Origin: Stenotrophomonas ginsengisoli
GTDB taxonomy: Bacteria; Pseudomonadota; Gammaproteobacteria; Xanthomonadales; Xanthomonadaceae
Reading direction: 5' to 3'
Assembly: GCF_001431485.1 (NCBI RefSeq)
Contig: NZ_LDJM01000021.1
Span: 62,001 to 126,000 of the forward strand
DNA: 64,000 nt
This document shows positions 41,974-50,847 of this stretch, in pieces. Each line of letters opens with the position of its first letter. The first letter of the stretch is position 1. Both the position numbers and the translations under genes were made by a program. The notes beneath the pieces are model-generated. The model did not search any database, was not told the DNA's origin, and saw only the letters and a program-made list of their open reading frames with translations.

Positions 41974-43341
41974 ATGCGCCTTGGCATCGATTTTGGCACC
42001 AGCAACTGCGCCGCGGCAGCGGTGGTCGATGGGCAGGTCAGGGCGGTGGATTTTGATGGGGCAGCGCAGTTCCGCACCACGGTGTGGTTTCCCGATGTGA
42101 TGCGCGATGCCGACCAGTTCGAGCTGGACGATGCCATGGCCTCCCAGGTGGACCAGCTGGTGGAGGGGTTTACCCGCGATGCGCGCGCCAGTGGCCGCAG
42201 CCGCAGCGCGCAGGCCATGCGCAGCGAGGCCATCCGCATTGTCCGCCGCGAGTGGATGGAGGCGCGCATGCGCGAGCCGGCCAGCTCCACCACCCTGCTG
42301 CAGAACGCGGTCTACGGCGACGCGGCCCTGGATGCCTACTTCATCGAGGAAGAAGGCAACCTGGTGCAGAGCCCCAAGTCCATGCTTGGCTACCAGCTGC
42401 ACCCGCGTGCGCGGCAGACCATCGCCGGCATTGCCGCCCACATCCTGGAACACATCCGCCTGACCGCCAGCCGCCAGTTCGGCGAGCCGGTGCGCACGGC
42501 CATGCTCGGCCGCCCGGTGCAGTTCCGCAGCTCGATCGGCGATGCCGGCAACGAACAGGCCCTGGGCATCCTGCGCGAGGCCGCCCTGCAGGCCGGCTTT
42601 GATGCCGTGGAGTTCCTGGAAGAACCTGCGGCAGCGGCGATGGCCCACCATGCCGCCAGTCAACAGCGGCATGAAGTGGTGGTGGTGGATATCGGCGGCG
42701 GCACCACCGACATCGCCCATGCCAGCGTCGGCGGCGCGCAGCCGCCGCAGGTGCACCGCGCCTGGGGTATCCCGCGTGGCGGCACCGACATCGATCTGGC
42801 CCTGAGCCTGACCGCCTACATGCCCTTGTTCGGCCGCGGCATCACCCGCGTGCCCAACCACCATTACGTGGAAGCGGCGATGGTTCAGGACATGCCCCGC
42901 CAGCGCGAATTCCGCACCCACAAGTACGACGAGGTGGATGCGCCCTACGGCCCGCGCCTTGCGGCCCTGCAGGAAGCAAGCAACACCTCGCGCCTGTACC
43001 GCGAAGTGGAAGGCTGCAAGATTGCCCTGAGCAGCCAGGACGAACACAACAGCCCGCTGTACTTCATCGAACGTGCCCTGCAGATCACCACTCCGGCACC
43101 AGTGCTCGACGATGCCGCCGCCGGCTACCTGCGCGAATTGAACACCCTGCTGGCCCAGGTGCGCCAGGACATCGGCCATGACCCGGCCGTGGTGTTTGTC
43201 ACCGGCGGCATGTCGCGTGCGCCGTACCTGCGTGCGGCCGCCGCTGCCGCATTCCCTGGCGCCGAACTGGTGATTGGCGATGCCTCCTTCGGCGTGGTCG
43301 CCGGTCTGGCCCATGCCGCCGCTGCAGCACTGCCGGCCTGA
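41974..43341 (+). CDS. yegD: YegD-like Hsp70-family chaperone
   Basis: A 455-residue actin-fold ATPase. The N-terminal phosphate loop is LGIDFGTSNCAAAAV, and the second phosphate motif is VVVVDIGGGTTDIAHA. FVTGGMSRAPYLRAAA is the adenosine motif. FLEEPAAAAMAHH is typical of Hsp70 linker-proximal sequence. It lacks the substrate-binding domain of DnaK, and its length matches E. coli YegD (about 450). Its client or role is unknown. Confidence 0.9.
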   Translation: MRLGIDFGTSNCAAAAVVDGQVRAVDFDGAAQFRTTVWFPDVMRDADQFELDDAMASQVDQLVEGFTRDARASGRSRSAQAMRSEAIRIVRREWMEARMREPASSTTLLQNAVYGDAALDAYFIEEEGNLVQSPKSMLGYQLHPRARQTIAGIAAHILEHIRLTASRQFGEPVRTAMLGRPVQFRSSIGDAGNEQALGILREAALQAGFDAVEFLEEPAAAAMAHHAASQQRHEVVVVDIGGGTTDIAHASVGGAQPPQVHRAWGIPRGGTDIDLALSLTAYMPLFGRGITRVPNHHYVEAAMVQDMPRQREFRTHKYDEVDAPYGPRLAALQEASNTSRLYREVEGCKIALSSQDEHNSPLYFIERALQITTPAPVLDDAAAGYLRELNTLLAQVRQDIGHDPAVVFVTGGMSRAPYLRAAAAAAFPGAELVIGDASFGVVAGLAHAAAAALPA

Positions 43342-43534
43342 TCGTACCGGCTCAATGGCCTGACGCAGTCACATGCCCGGCCAGCAAAGCGCGTAGGATG
43401 CAGGGGCAGCAACGCGCATCGCCTGCCTGCATCCTTCCTGCCCCGGCATGCGCCGCGGCCAGGCCTTCACGCCCGCACATCCTCGATGATGTGCTCCCCG
43501 GCCGCTCAGGCCGGGACGTCAAGCAAGGCCTGTC

Positions 43535-43852
43535 ATGCCCCTGCCTGCCCCCATGGCTGCCTCAACGCACAAAAACAGCTGCCAACGCTGTGCGGCGGTA
43601 TGTTGCCGCCTGATTGTCGTGTTGATGCCCGAAGACCGCATCCCCGCCCACCTGACCACCACCTCACCCGAAGGCCTGCTGGTCATGGCCCGTGGTGAGG
43701 ATGGCTGGTGCACTGCGCTGGATCCACTGCGCATGAATTGCACCATCTATGACCAACGCCCGGACACCTGCCGTCGCTTCGTGATGGACGGTACCTATTG
43801 CCGTGCTGCACGCAAGGATTATCAACAGCCACAGGCCGCACTTCTGCCCTGA
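43535..43852 (+). CDS. YkgJ-family cysteine cluster protein
   Basis: A 105-residue protein with the YkgJ-type cysteine pattern: CQRCAAVCCRL near the N-terminus, then MNCTIYDQRPDTCRRF and a final YCRAARKDY. The cysteines are thought to bind zinc or an iron-sulphur cluster. A second ATG at 43553 is possible. It is followed after 23 bp by a small gene with a good ribosome site, probably in the same transcript. Confidence 0.85.
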   Translation: MPLPAPMAASTHKNSCQRCAAVCCRLIVVLMPEDRIPAHLTTTSPEGLLVMARGEDGWCTALDPLRMNCTIYDQRPDTCRRFVMDGTYCRAARKDYQQPQAALLP

Positions 43853-43875
43853 CCACCCGCCCTGAGAGGTAACCG

Positions 43876-44070
43876 ATGAGCCGCACCGCACCGCGTCAAC
43901 CATTGTTCCCGCGTAACCGTGCCGACAGTGACCGCAAGGCCGCGCAAGGGCCGATCAACCACGAACGCCTGCAGGCCGACGTGGCCGCCTTCTGCGCCTC
44001 CGGCGGCACCATCGAAGTGCTGGGCACGACCCCGGTGCTGAAGAAGATTCTCCCCGACAGCGGGCAATGA
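43876..44070 (+). CDS. Small hypothetical protein downstream of ykgJ-like gene
   Basis: A 64-residue basic protein. Its N-terminus is Arg/Pro-rich (TAPRQPLFPRNRADSDRK) and is followed by HERLQADVAAFCASGGTIEV and LGTTPVLKKILPD. GAGAGGT lies eight bases before the ATG. I recognise no family; the FCASGGTIEVLG segment recalls small DNA-binding or regulatory proteins of xanthomonads, but this is weak. Confidence 0.65.
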   Translation: MSRTAPRQPLFPRNRADSDRKAAQGPINHERLQADVAAFCASGGTIEVLGTTPVLKKILPDSGQ

Positions 44071-44145
44071 AGACAGGCTTGGTCAACTGACACCAGCGCA
44101 CGGCTGGGCGACAATGGCGATCCACCTGCCAAGTCTTGCCTGCCG

Positions 44146-45453
44146 ATGCGCCGTTTGTTGCCGTTGTTGACCCTGCCCCTGCTGCTTGGCGCCTGTGCCA
44201 GCCTTGCACCACCGGCCGGCAATGCCGCCAACGCCACCACTGCGGCGGCCGCCGGCCAGACGCTGCCGGCACGCCTGCCGCAGCGCGCCGATACCCCGTT
44301 GATCCTGGTATCCATCGATGGCATGCGCAACGACTACACCCAGCGCGGCATCACCCCTGCCCTGCAGCAGATGATCGACAACGGCACCCGTGCCCGCTTC
44401 CTGCGTCCGTCCTATCCCTCGATCACCTTTCCCAACCACTACACCCTGGTCACCGGCCTGCGTCCGGACCGCCACGGGGTGATTGCCAACTTCATGCATG
44501 ACCCGACCATCGCCGGGGTGACGTTCTCGATGTTCGACCGCGACACCGTCGGCGATGCGCGCTGGTGGAATGACGGCAAGCCGCTGTGGACCAGCGTCAG
44601 CGAAGCCGGCGGGCGCAGTGCGGCGATGTTCTGGGTCGGCTCCGAAGCGCCGGTGCATGGCCGCCATCCCGAGTTCTGGCATCCGTTCGACATCAGCGTC
44701 AGCTCGGCCCAGCGGGTGGACAACGTACTGGCCTGGCTGGACCTGCCGGCCGAACAGCGCCCGCACTTCATCGCCCTGTATTTCGACATCGTCGATACCG
44801 CCGGCCATCTTCATGGCCCGGATTCGGCCCAGGTCAATGCTGCCCTGGCCGAAGTGGATGCCGCCCTGGGCCAGCTGCTTGCAGGCATCAACGCCCGCGG
44901 CCTGGCCGAGCAGACCAACCTGGTGATTGCCGCCGACCACGGCATGATCGCCACCGACGATGCCCACCTGCTGTATCTGGACGACCACCTGGATGCCAGC
45001 CTGATCCAGACCATCTGGACCGGTGCTTATGCTGCTTTCGACGCCCTGCCCGGTGGCCAGGCCCAGGCCGATGCCCTGCTCGGCAAGCACGAGCACTTTG
45101 AATGCATGACCCGCGAGCAGATTCCGGAGCGCCTGGCCTATGGCCAGCACCGCCGTGTGCCGCGTTACCACTGCATGGCCAGCCCCGGCTGGCAGCTGAC
45201 CACGCGTGATGCCTTCAAGCGCAAGGGCCATGCCCTGCGTGGCGAGCACGGCTATGACAATGCGCTGGCACAGATGCATTCGCCCTTCATTGCCTATGGC
45301 CCGGCGTTCAAGCGCGGCCACACCATCGCCGGGATCGACAATGTCGATGTCTATCCGCTGCTGGCCCATCTGCTGGGAATCTCCCCGGCCGACAACGACG
45401 GTGACCTGCAGCACACCCGCGACGCCCTGATCCCGGCCAAGGAGGCCCACTGA
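44146..45453 (+). CDS. Nucleotide pyrophosphatase/phosphodiesterase (NPP) lipoprotein
   Basis: A 435-residue alkaline-phosphatase-superfamily enzyme close to the structurally known NPP of Xanthomonas. The signal ends in a lipobox LLGAC (Cys17). Asp58 (VSIDGM) and nucleophile Thr94 in SITFPNHYTLVTGLRPDRHG are present. Metal ligands are in FDIVDTAGHLHGPDS, IAADHGM and the later RGEHGYDN. It hydrolyses nucleotide polyphosphates or phosphodiester bonds in the periplasm. Its stop overlaps the MscS gene start by one base (TGATG). Confidence 0.9.
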   Translation: MRRLLPLLTLPLLLGACASLAPPAGNAANATTAAAAGQTLPARLPQRADTPLILVSIDGMRNDYTQRGITPALQQMIDNGTRARFLRPSYPSITFPNHYTLVTGLRPDRHGVIANFMHDPTIAGVTFSMFDRDTVGDARWWNDGKPLWTSVSEAGGRSAAMFWVGSEAPVHGRHPEFWHPFDISVSSAQRVDNVLAWLDLPAEQRPHFIALYFDIVDTAGHLHGPDSAQVNAALAEVDAALGQLLAGINARGLAEQTNLVIAADHGMIATDDAHLLYLDDHLDASLIQTIWTGAYAAFDALPGGQAQADALLGKHEHFECMTREQIPERLAYGQHRRVPRYHCMASPGWQLTTRDAFKRKGHALRGEHGYDNALAQMHSPFIAYGPAFKRGHTIAGIDNVDVYPLLAHLLGISPADNDGDLQHTRDALIPAKEAH

Positions 45454-46109
45454 TGATTGCCCGCACCCTTCCGGACTGGCTGCAGGACTGGGTCACCCCG
45501 ATCCAGGTCGCCATCGAGATCGTGATCATCCTGCTGCTGGCCTGGCTGCTGCGTCTGGTCGCCCGCCGCCTGCTGGCCCGCCTCGGCCGTGCCTACACCT
45601 TCCCGGTGTCGATGGAGCTGGCGGCCAAGCGCCTGAGCAACTTCGTGATCTGGGTCGGCGCCCTGCTGGCCATCCTCGATGCGGTGGGCGTGTCGGCCAC
45701 CGTGCTGTGGACGGCCTTCACCGGCTTTGCCGCGGTCGGCGCGGTGGCCTTCTTCGCCGCCTGGAGCGTGCTGTCCAACATCTTCTGCACCCTGTTGATC
45801 TTCACCACCCGTCCCTTCCGCCTCGGCGACAGCATCGAGATCGTGGAAAACGGCGAAAAGCCCGGCTTCCGTGGCCGGGTGATCGACATCAACCTGATCT
45901 ACTCCACCCTGGAAGAAGCCGGCGGCGCCCACGGCGGCGGCAACTACGTGCAGATTCCCAATTCGCTGTTCTTCCAGCGCGCACTGCGGCGCTGGAAACC
46001 CGGCACCGAACCGCCGGCCAACACCCCGGCCCCGGCCCTGGACCCGTTTGCCGGCTCGGCCCCGGCTGCCGGTGGCGGTGCCAGCCCTGCCCCGGCCAAC
46101 GATCCGTAA
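45453..46109 (+). CDS. Small MscS-family mechanosensitive channel
   Basis: A 218-residue protein with three membrane segments (about 18-38, 62-82, 88-112). The pore-lining region resembles GFAAVGAVAFFAAWSVLSN, followed by the beta domain FRLGDSIEIVENGEKPGFRG and a PNSLFFQRALRRW motif. These are MscS-family features, but the C-terminal alpha-beta domain is short and replaced by a Pro/Ala-rich tail. Translation is coupled to the NPP gene upstream. It probably relieves osmotic stress. Confidence 0.88.
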   Translation: MIARTLPDWLQDWVTPIQVAIEIVIILLLAWLLRLVARRLLARLGRAYTFPVSMELAAKRLSNFVIWVGALLAILDAVGVSATVLWTAFTGFAAVGAVAFFAAWSVLSNIFCTLLIFTTRPFRLGDSIEIVENGEKPGFRGRVIDINLIYSTLEEAGGAHGGGNYVQIPNSLFFQRALRRWKPGTEPPANTPAPALDPFAGSAPAAGGGASPAPANDP

Positions 46110-46140
46110 CCGGGCGCACAGATCACGTGTTTGCCTTTTG

Positions 46141-46177
46141 ACAGGCCCGCAGTGGCATTGCCACCCTGCGGGCCTGT
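46141..46177 (+). terminator. Hairpin after mscS-like gene, possible terminator
   Basis: A 12-bp inverted repeat (ACAGGCCCGCAG and its complement) with an inner smaller stem. The T tail is weak, so termination may be partial; the next gene starts 19 bp downstream. Confidence 0.5.
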
Positions 46178-46195
46178 TGTCATGGAGGCCAACTG

Positions 46196-46813
46196 ATGCC
46201 CATCGCTGCACTGCGCCACACCCTTGCACCCCTGACCGCCGTCCTGCTGCTGGCCGCCTGCACCGCCAGCTCGGACAGCAATGCCGCCCCGGCCAACCTG
46301 GCCGTGGCCAGCAACGCCGCCATCGCCGCCCAGCCCCGGCCGACCAATTACGGCCACGATGACCTCGCGGCCGATCACGACCTGGACGATGTTGATGGCG
46401 TTGATGACGACGATGACCTGGATGAGCTTGACCCGGCCGCGCATATCCGCCGCCAGATGGCCCAGCAGCCGGCCCGGCGTGGCAGTGGCGGCCCGGTGCA
46501 GGCCTGCACCCTCAGTGGCAGGGTCACCATCGCCGGCCACAGCGAGGACATCCGCGACTGCATGCAGTCCAACGGCACCTATTCGGTGGCCGAGTTCCAG
46601 AAGGCTTGTGAAGGCCTGGCCAACGGCCTGAACCAGACCGGCAATGCCCCGGCCAGGATCGAGTACGGCAACCGCTGCCCGAGCCCGGCCCAGGGCAGCT
46701 GCCGCAACTTCATGAATTCCGGCATGGATGCCTACTACTACCAGCGCACCGAGCTGGCATCGCTGCCCGGCTCGTGTACCAATGCCGGTGGCCGCTGGCA
46801 GGCCGGCGGCTGA
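46196..46813 (+). CDS. Lipoprotein with Asp-rich linker, unknown
   Basis: A 205-residue lipoprotein (lipobox LLAAC, Cys22) preceded by a GGAGG ribosome site. Residues about 52-80 form a highly acidic linker, GHDDLAADHDLDDVDGVDDD and onward, which may bind cations. A Cys-containing domain follows, with VQACTLSGRVTIAGHSEDIRD, a second half QNGNRCPSPAQGSCRNF-like, and a C-terminal SCTNAGGRW. I recognise no named family. A surface or periplasmic role is inferred. Confidence 0.65.
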   Translation: MPIAALRHTLAPLTAVLLLAACTASSDSNAAPANLAVASNAAIAAQPRPTNYGHDDLAADHDLDDVDGVDDDDDLDELDPAAHIRRQMAQQPARRGSGGPVQACTLSGRVTIAGHSEDIRDCMQSNGTYSVAEFQKACEGLANGLNQTGNAPARIEYGNRCPSPAQGSCRNFMNSGMDAYYYQRTELASLPGSCTNAGGRWQAGG

Positions 46814-47193
46814 TAGGGCGCCACCGCCCTTGCCCCCTGCCGGGCCCGCCATCGCGGACCCCGGCAGATCCCACCACCGCTCGGCACACGGCAGCATGCG
46901 TTGTCCCTGCGCGCCGGCCTGGGCCGTGATCCTGGCCAGCGGGCCTGCATGACGCCATCGCCGGCGGCCAGCACCGCACCCGTGTCGCGGCGTGCGCGGC
47001 ATGAACGCAAACCCTGCCTGCAGCGCCCCAGCCGCGGCTGGGCCGTGGCCAGCCTCATCTGCGCAAACACGCTTGCACTGGATCTGCACGCTGGCCACGC
47101 CACCGCCGTGGCCAGCGTGCGCAGGCCGGTGCGCTGAGTGTGGGAAAATACGCGTTCCTGCAGCACCTCCCTGCGCCGTAACCACTGGTCCGC
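46814..47193. other. Intergenic region with strong hairpin
   Basis: A 380-bp interval before the SotB-like gene. No gene was supported. It contains a perfect 14-bp inverted repeat listed separately. Short open frames here lack ribosome sites and family resemblance. Confidence 0.45.
47086..47120. repeat. Perfect 14-bp inverted repeat (hairpin or operator)
   Basis: GCACGCTGGCCACG at 47086-47099 and its exact complement at 47107-47120 are separated by 7 nt. There is no T tract, so it is not a standard terminator. It lies 74 bp upstream of the exporter start and might be an operator or RNA structure. Confidence 0.6.
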
Positions 47194-48423
47194 ATGTCCT
47201 CCCCTGTCTGTCCGTCATCCCCTGCTGCTCCTGCGCAGGGTCTGGCACCTTCCGATGCCCAGCGCTGGGCCGCCGTGATTGCCCTGGCCCTGGCCGCCTT
47301 CATCTTCAACACCACCGAGTTCGCCCCGGTGGGCCTGCTCAGCGACATCGGCCACAGCTTCGGCATGCCGGTGGAAACCACCGGCCTGATGCTCACCATC
47401 TACGCCTGGCTGGTCGCCCTGACCTCGCTGCCACTGATGCTGGCCACCCGCCGCCTGGACCGCCGCAAGCTGCTGCTGGGGGTGTTCGTGCTGTTCTGTG
47501 CCAGCCATGTGGTCTCGGCGCTGGCCAGCAGCTACCCGATGCTGCTGGCCAGCCGCGCCGGCATTGCCCTGTCACACGCCGTGTTCTGGTCCATCACCGC
47601 CGCCCTGGCCGTGCGCATCGCCCCGGATGGACGCCAGGCCCAGGCCCTGGGCCTGCTGGCCACCGGCACCTCGCTGGCGATGGTGCTGGGCATCCCGCTG
47701 GGCCGGGTGGTGGGCGAAGCGCTGGGCTGGCGCATCACCTTCGCCGGCATCGGCGCGGTGGCCCTGCTGGTGATGGTCGCCCTGGCCCGCCTGCTGCCGC
47801 CGCTGCCCAGCGTCAATACCGGTTCGCTGGCCAGCCTGCCGGTATTGGCACGGCGCCCGGCGTTGGTCCTGTTGTACCTGCTGCTGATCGCCACGGTCAG
47901 CGGCCAGTTCGTGATCTACACCTACATCGAGCCGTTCGTGCAGCGTATCGGTGGCCACTCCAACCAGGTCACCACCGCCGTACTGCTGTTGTTCGGTGGT
48001 GCCGGCATCATCGGCAGCGTGCTGTTCTCGCGCCTGGCCCCGCGCCATCCGCGTGGCTTCCTGGTGGTGGGCATTGCCGGCATGGCCACGGCCCTGTTCG
48101 CCCTCGCCCTGGTCGTGGGCCATGCCTGGCTGCTGTATCTGGTGGCCACGCTGTGGGGCATTGCCATGATCATGTTCGCCCTGGACCTGCAGTCCAAGGT
48201 GCTGCACCTGGCCAGTGATGCCACCGATGTGGCGATGTCGCTGTTTTCCTCGCTGTTCAACATCGGCATCGGTGCCGGTGCCCTGCTCGGCAGCGTGGTG
48301 GCAAGCCACTACGGCCTGCAGCACATCCCGCTGGCCGGCGGCAGCCTGGCCTTGCTGGGGCTGGTCCTGGCCGCAGTGATGGTGGGCCGCTATCGCCAGG
48401 CCATGCCGGCTGCCCAACGCTGA
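47194..48423 (+). CDS. sotB: SotB-type MFS sugar/drug efflux transporter
   Basis: A 409-residue major facilitator with 12 membrane helices. Recognisable SotB segments are [73 protein letters not shown] and [19 protein letters not shown], closely like E. coli SotB (YdeA), which exports arabinose and IPTG. The first 20 residues are a longer than usual hydrophilic leader. It is followed by a strong terminator. Confidence 0.9.
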   Translation: MSSPVCPSSPAAPAQGLAPSDAQRWAAVIALALAAFIFNTTEFAPVGLLSDIGHSFGMPVETTGLMLTIYAWLVALTSLPLMLATRRLDRRKLLLGVFVLFCASHVVSALASSYPMLLASRAGIALSHAVFWSITAALAVRIAPDGRQAQALGLLATGTSLAMVLGIPLGRVVGEALGWRITFAGIGAVALLVMVALARLLPPLPSVNTGSLASLPVLARRPALVLLYLLLIATVSGQFVIYTYIEPFVQRIGGHSNQVTTAVLLLFGGAGIIGSVLFSRLAPRHPRGFLVVGIAGMATALFALALVVGHAWLLYLVATLWGIAMIMFALDLQSKVLHLASDATDVAMSLFSSLFNIGIGAGALLGSVVASHYGLQHIPLAGGSLALLGLVLAAVMVGRYRQAMPAAQR

Positions 48424-48432
48424 TCGCACCGG

Positions 48433-48466
48433 CACAACGCCCGCCACCGCGGGCGTTGTGCTTTTT
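48433..48466 (+). terminator. Rho-independent terminator after sotB-like gene
   Basis: A perfect 12-bp stem (CACAACGCCCGC and its complement) with a CACC loop and a T5 tail, 10 bp after the stop. Confidence 0.88.
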
Positions 48467-48518
48467 CCCGGTCGCGCACTGGCCTAGGATGGTGGCTTTC
48501 CCATTGCAGCAAACCGCC

Positions 48519-50180
48519 ATGACCTTGCGCCCGCTCACCCTGGCCTTGTCCCTGGGCCTGGCCAGCCTCACCGGCTGCCAGGCGGACACCGCCACGCCTA
48601 CCGCCACCACCGCTGCCAGCCCCAGCGAAGGAACCGACATGGCCGCCCGCGTCGCCCGTTATGCCGAAGTCCCGTTGAGTGCGGACCTGTCCCACCTGTC
48701 CGAAGGTGACCGCCAGGCCGTGGGCCTGCTCATCGATGCCGGGCAGATCATCGATGCCCTGTTCTGGAAGCAGGTCTGGGGCGACCGCCAGGGCCTGCTG
48801 GCCCGCACCAACGACCCGGCCACCTCCCGCTACATCGACATCAACTATGGCCCCTGGGACCTGCTGGACGATGACAAGCCGTTCGTGGACGGCATCGGCC
48901 CGCGCCCGGCCGGCGCCCAGTTCTATCCGGCCGACATGGGCAAGGACGAATTCGCCGCTGCCGACCTGCCCGGCAAGGACAGCCTGTACACCCTTATCCA
49001 GCGTGATGATGCCGGCAAGCTGGCCGTGGTGCCCTACAGCCAGGCCTACAAGGCCGAGCTGGAGCAGGTGGCCGCGCTGTTGCGCCAGGCCGCCGACGTG
49101 GCCAGCGACGCCCAGTTCAAGGCTTACCTGCGCCTGCGTGCCGATGCGCTGTTGTCCAATGAGTACCAGGCCAGCGACATGGCCTGGATGGACAGCAAGA
49201 CCAGCCCGATCGACGTGGTGATCGGCCCGATCGAAAGCTACCAGGACCGTCTGTTCGGCACCAAGGCGGCCTTCGAGGCCTTCGTACTGATCAAGGACCA
49301 GGCCTGGAGCGAGAAACTGGCCCGTTTCGCCGCCCATCTGCCGGCGCTGCAGCGCGGCCTGCCGGTCGATGCGGCCTACAAGGCCGAAATGCCCGGTACC
49401 GATGCCGACCTGAACGCCTACCACGCGGTCTACTACGGCGGTGACGCCAATGCCGGGGCCAAGACCATCGCCATCAACCTGCCCAATGACGAGCAGGTGC
49501 AGCTGGCCAAGGGCTCGCGCCGCCTGCAGCTGCAGAACAGCATGCGTGCCAAGTTCGACACCATCATGGCCCCGATCGCCGCCGAGCTGATCGCCCCGAC
49601 CCAGCTGGACCACGTCACCTTCGATGCCTTCTTCGAGAACGTGATGTTCCACGAAGTGGCCCACGGCCTGGGCATCAAGAACACCCTGGATGGCAAGGGC
49701 ACCGTGCGCCAGGCCCTGAGCGAGCTGGCCAGCAGTTACGAGGAAGGCAAGGCCGACATCCTTGGCCTGTACATGATCACCGAGCTGGGCCGCATGGGTG
49801 AGCTGGATGCGTCCAAGCGCATGGACAACTACGTCACCTTCCTGGCCGGCATCTTCCGTTCGGTGCGCTTTGGCGCCTCCTCGGCCCATGGCCAGGCCAA
49901 CATGGTGGCCTTCAACTACCTGGCCCAGGCCGGCGCCTTCAGCCGCGATGGCAGCGGCCACTACGCGGTGGACTTCGACAAGATGGAGAAGGCGGTCAAT
50001 GACCTGTCCGCGCGCATCCTGACCCTGCAGGGCGATGGCGACCATGCCGGTGCCAAGGCCCTGCTCGACAGCCATGGCCATATCGGCAAGGACCTGGAGC
50101 ACGACCTGGCCCGGATCGAGGCGGCCAACATCCCGGTGGACATCGTGCTGCGCCAGGGCCGCAGCGAACTGGGCCTGTAA
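48519..50180 (+). CDS. M49 (dipeptidyl-peptidase III-like) zinc peptidase lipoprotein
   Basis: A 553-residue lipoprotein (lipobox SLTGC, Cys20) with an Ala/Thr-rich linker and an M49-type domain. Features are NYGPWDLLDDDKPF, MFHEVAHGLG (His378/Glu379/His382) and SYEEGKADILGLYMI, where the second motif normally supplies the third zinc ligand. Classical DPP III uses HExxxH; here the motif is HExxH, a rare variant known from a thermophile (Caldithrix) as I recall. The protein probably cleaves peptides in the periplasm. The ATG at 48519 is chosen because the signal peptide starts there. Confidence 0.8.
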   Translation: MTLRPLTLALSLGLASLTGCQADTATPTATTAASPSEGTDMAARVARYAEVPLSADLSHLSEGDRQAVGLLIDAGQIIDALFWKQVWGDRQGLLARTNDPATSRYIDINYGPWDLLDDDKPFVDGIGPRPAGAQFYPADMGKDEFAAADLPGKDSLYTLIQRDDAGKLAVVPYSQAYKAELEQVAALLRQAADVASDAQFKAYLRLRADALLSNEYQASDMAWMDSKTSPIDVVIGPIESYQDRLFGTKAAFEAFVLIKDQAWSEKLARFAAHLPALQRGLPVDAAYKAEMPGTDADLNAYHAVYYGGDANAGAKTIAINLPNDEQVQLAKGSRRLQLQNSMRAKFDTIMAPIAAELIAPTQLDHVTFDAFFENVMFHEVAHGLGIKNTLDGKGTVRQALSELASSYEEGKADILGLYMITELGRMGELDASKRMDNYVTFLAGIFRSVRFGASSAHGQANMVAFNYLAQAGAFSRDGSGHYAVDFDKMEKAVNDLSARILTLQGDGDHAGAKALLDSHGHIGKDLEHDLARIEAANIPVDIVLRQGRSELGL

Positions 50181-50205
50181 GCCACCACCCAGGCAACGAC
50201 ACTGG

Positions 50206-50234
50206 AACCGGCGCCCTCAGGGCGCCGGTTTTTT
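50206..50234 (+). terminator. Rho-independent terminator after M49 gene
   Basis: A 10-11 bp stem (AACCGGCGCC and its complement) with a 3-nt loop and six T residues, 25 bp after the stop. Confidence 0.9.
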
Positions 50235-50259
50235 GATGCCCTGCGCCCGGAACCGGCGC

Positions 50260-50762
50260 CTGGACAAAACTTGACCATCCATTACAAGTGCATGATTCAA
50301 TGTGGAAAATCAGACTTTTCCACAGGATTCACCCATCCCCGCCCACCTGCTGTGTGGAAAACCCATTCAGGCCAGTGAAACGCGTCTGGACAAATCTTGA
50401 CCAATCAGTGCAAGTCATTGTTTTTAAATATCTTCGAACAGATATCCACAGACTGATCTACTTCACATCCACATCGGCGGTGGACAACCTCGTGCAGCCC
50501 GCAACAGGCCTCGCCCTGATCGATGAAAAGGGCCTGGACAATCCTTGGCCACAGCATGCAAACAGCTGTTCTACAAGCGGTTTAATGGGATATCCACAAG
50601 CTTTTCAAGCGCCGGCCCACACCCGCTGTGGAAAAGCCCGCTGATCGGCACCCAGCGCCCTTGGACAATATATGACCACTGCAGCAAAACCCTTGCGCGA
50701 GTAAGGCTGCAATGACTTATCCACATCTTTGTTGATTTCACATCCACACGAACGGTGGATAG
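50260..50762 (+). repeat. Repeat array B: four units with DnaA-box-like cores
   Basis: The noncoding interval 50181-50847 contains four units starting near 50260, 50386, 50532 and 50658. Each begins TGGACAA and TTGACCA-like, has a DnaA-box-like core, and ends in a CACA...CGGTGG or TGTGGAAAA dyad. The cores are TTTTCCACA (50316-50324), ATATCCACA (50442-50450), ATATCCACA (50590-50598) and the perfect TTATCCACA (50717-50725). Core spacing is 126, 148 and 127 bp. Local sequence is AT-richer than neighbours. The unit order is the same as in array A, on the same strand. Confidence 0.78.
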
Positions 50763-50847
50763 TCCGTCGCCCGGCCGGCAGCGCTGGGCGCCCATGCCAG
50801 CCGCGTCCGCACAGCCAGCCCGCTGCATCCTGCGCCGTACCAGACCC

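Noticed and set aside
46901-47137. Small plus-strand frames between the Asp-rich lipoprotein and the exporter
   Set aside because: They lack ribosome sites, span the perfect hairpin and have Arg/Pro-rich composition typical of noncoding high-GC DNA.
50260-50762. Chromosomal origin oriC or plasmid origin
   Set aside because: No dnaA, dnaN, rpmH, parAB or rep gene is in the window, so only a DnaA-related or repeat function is proposed, not an origin.
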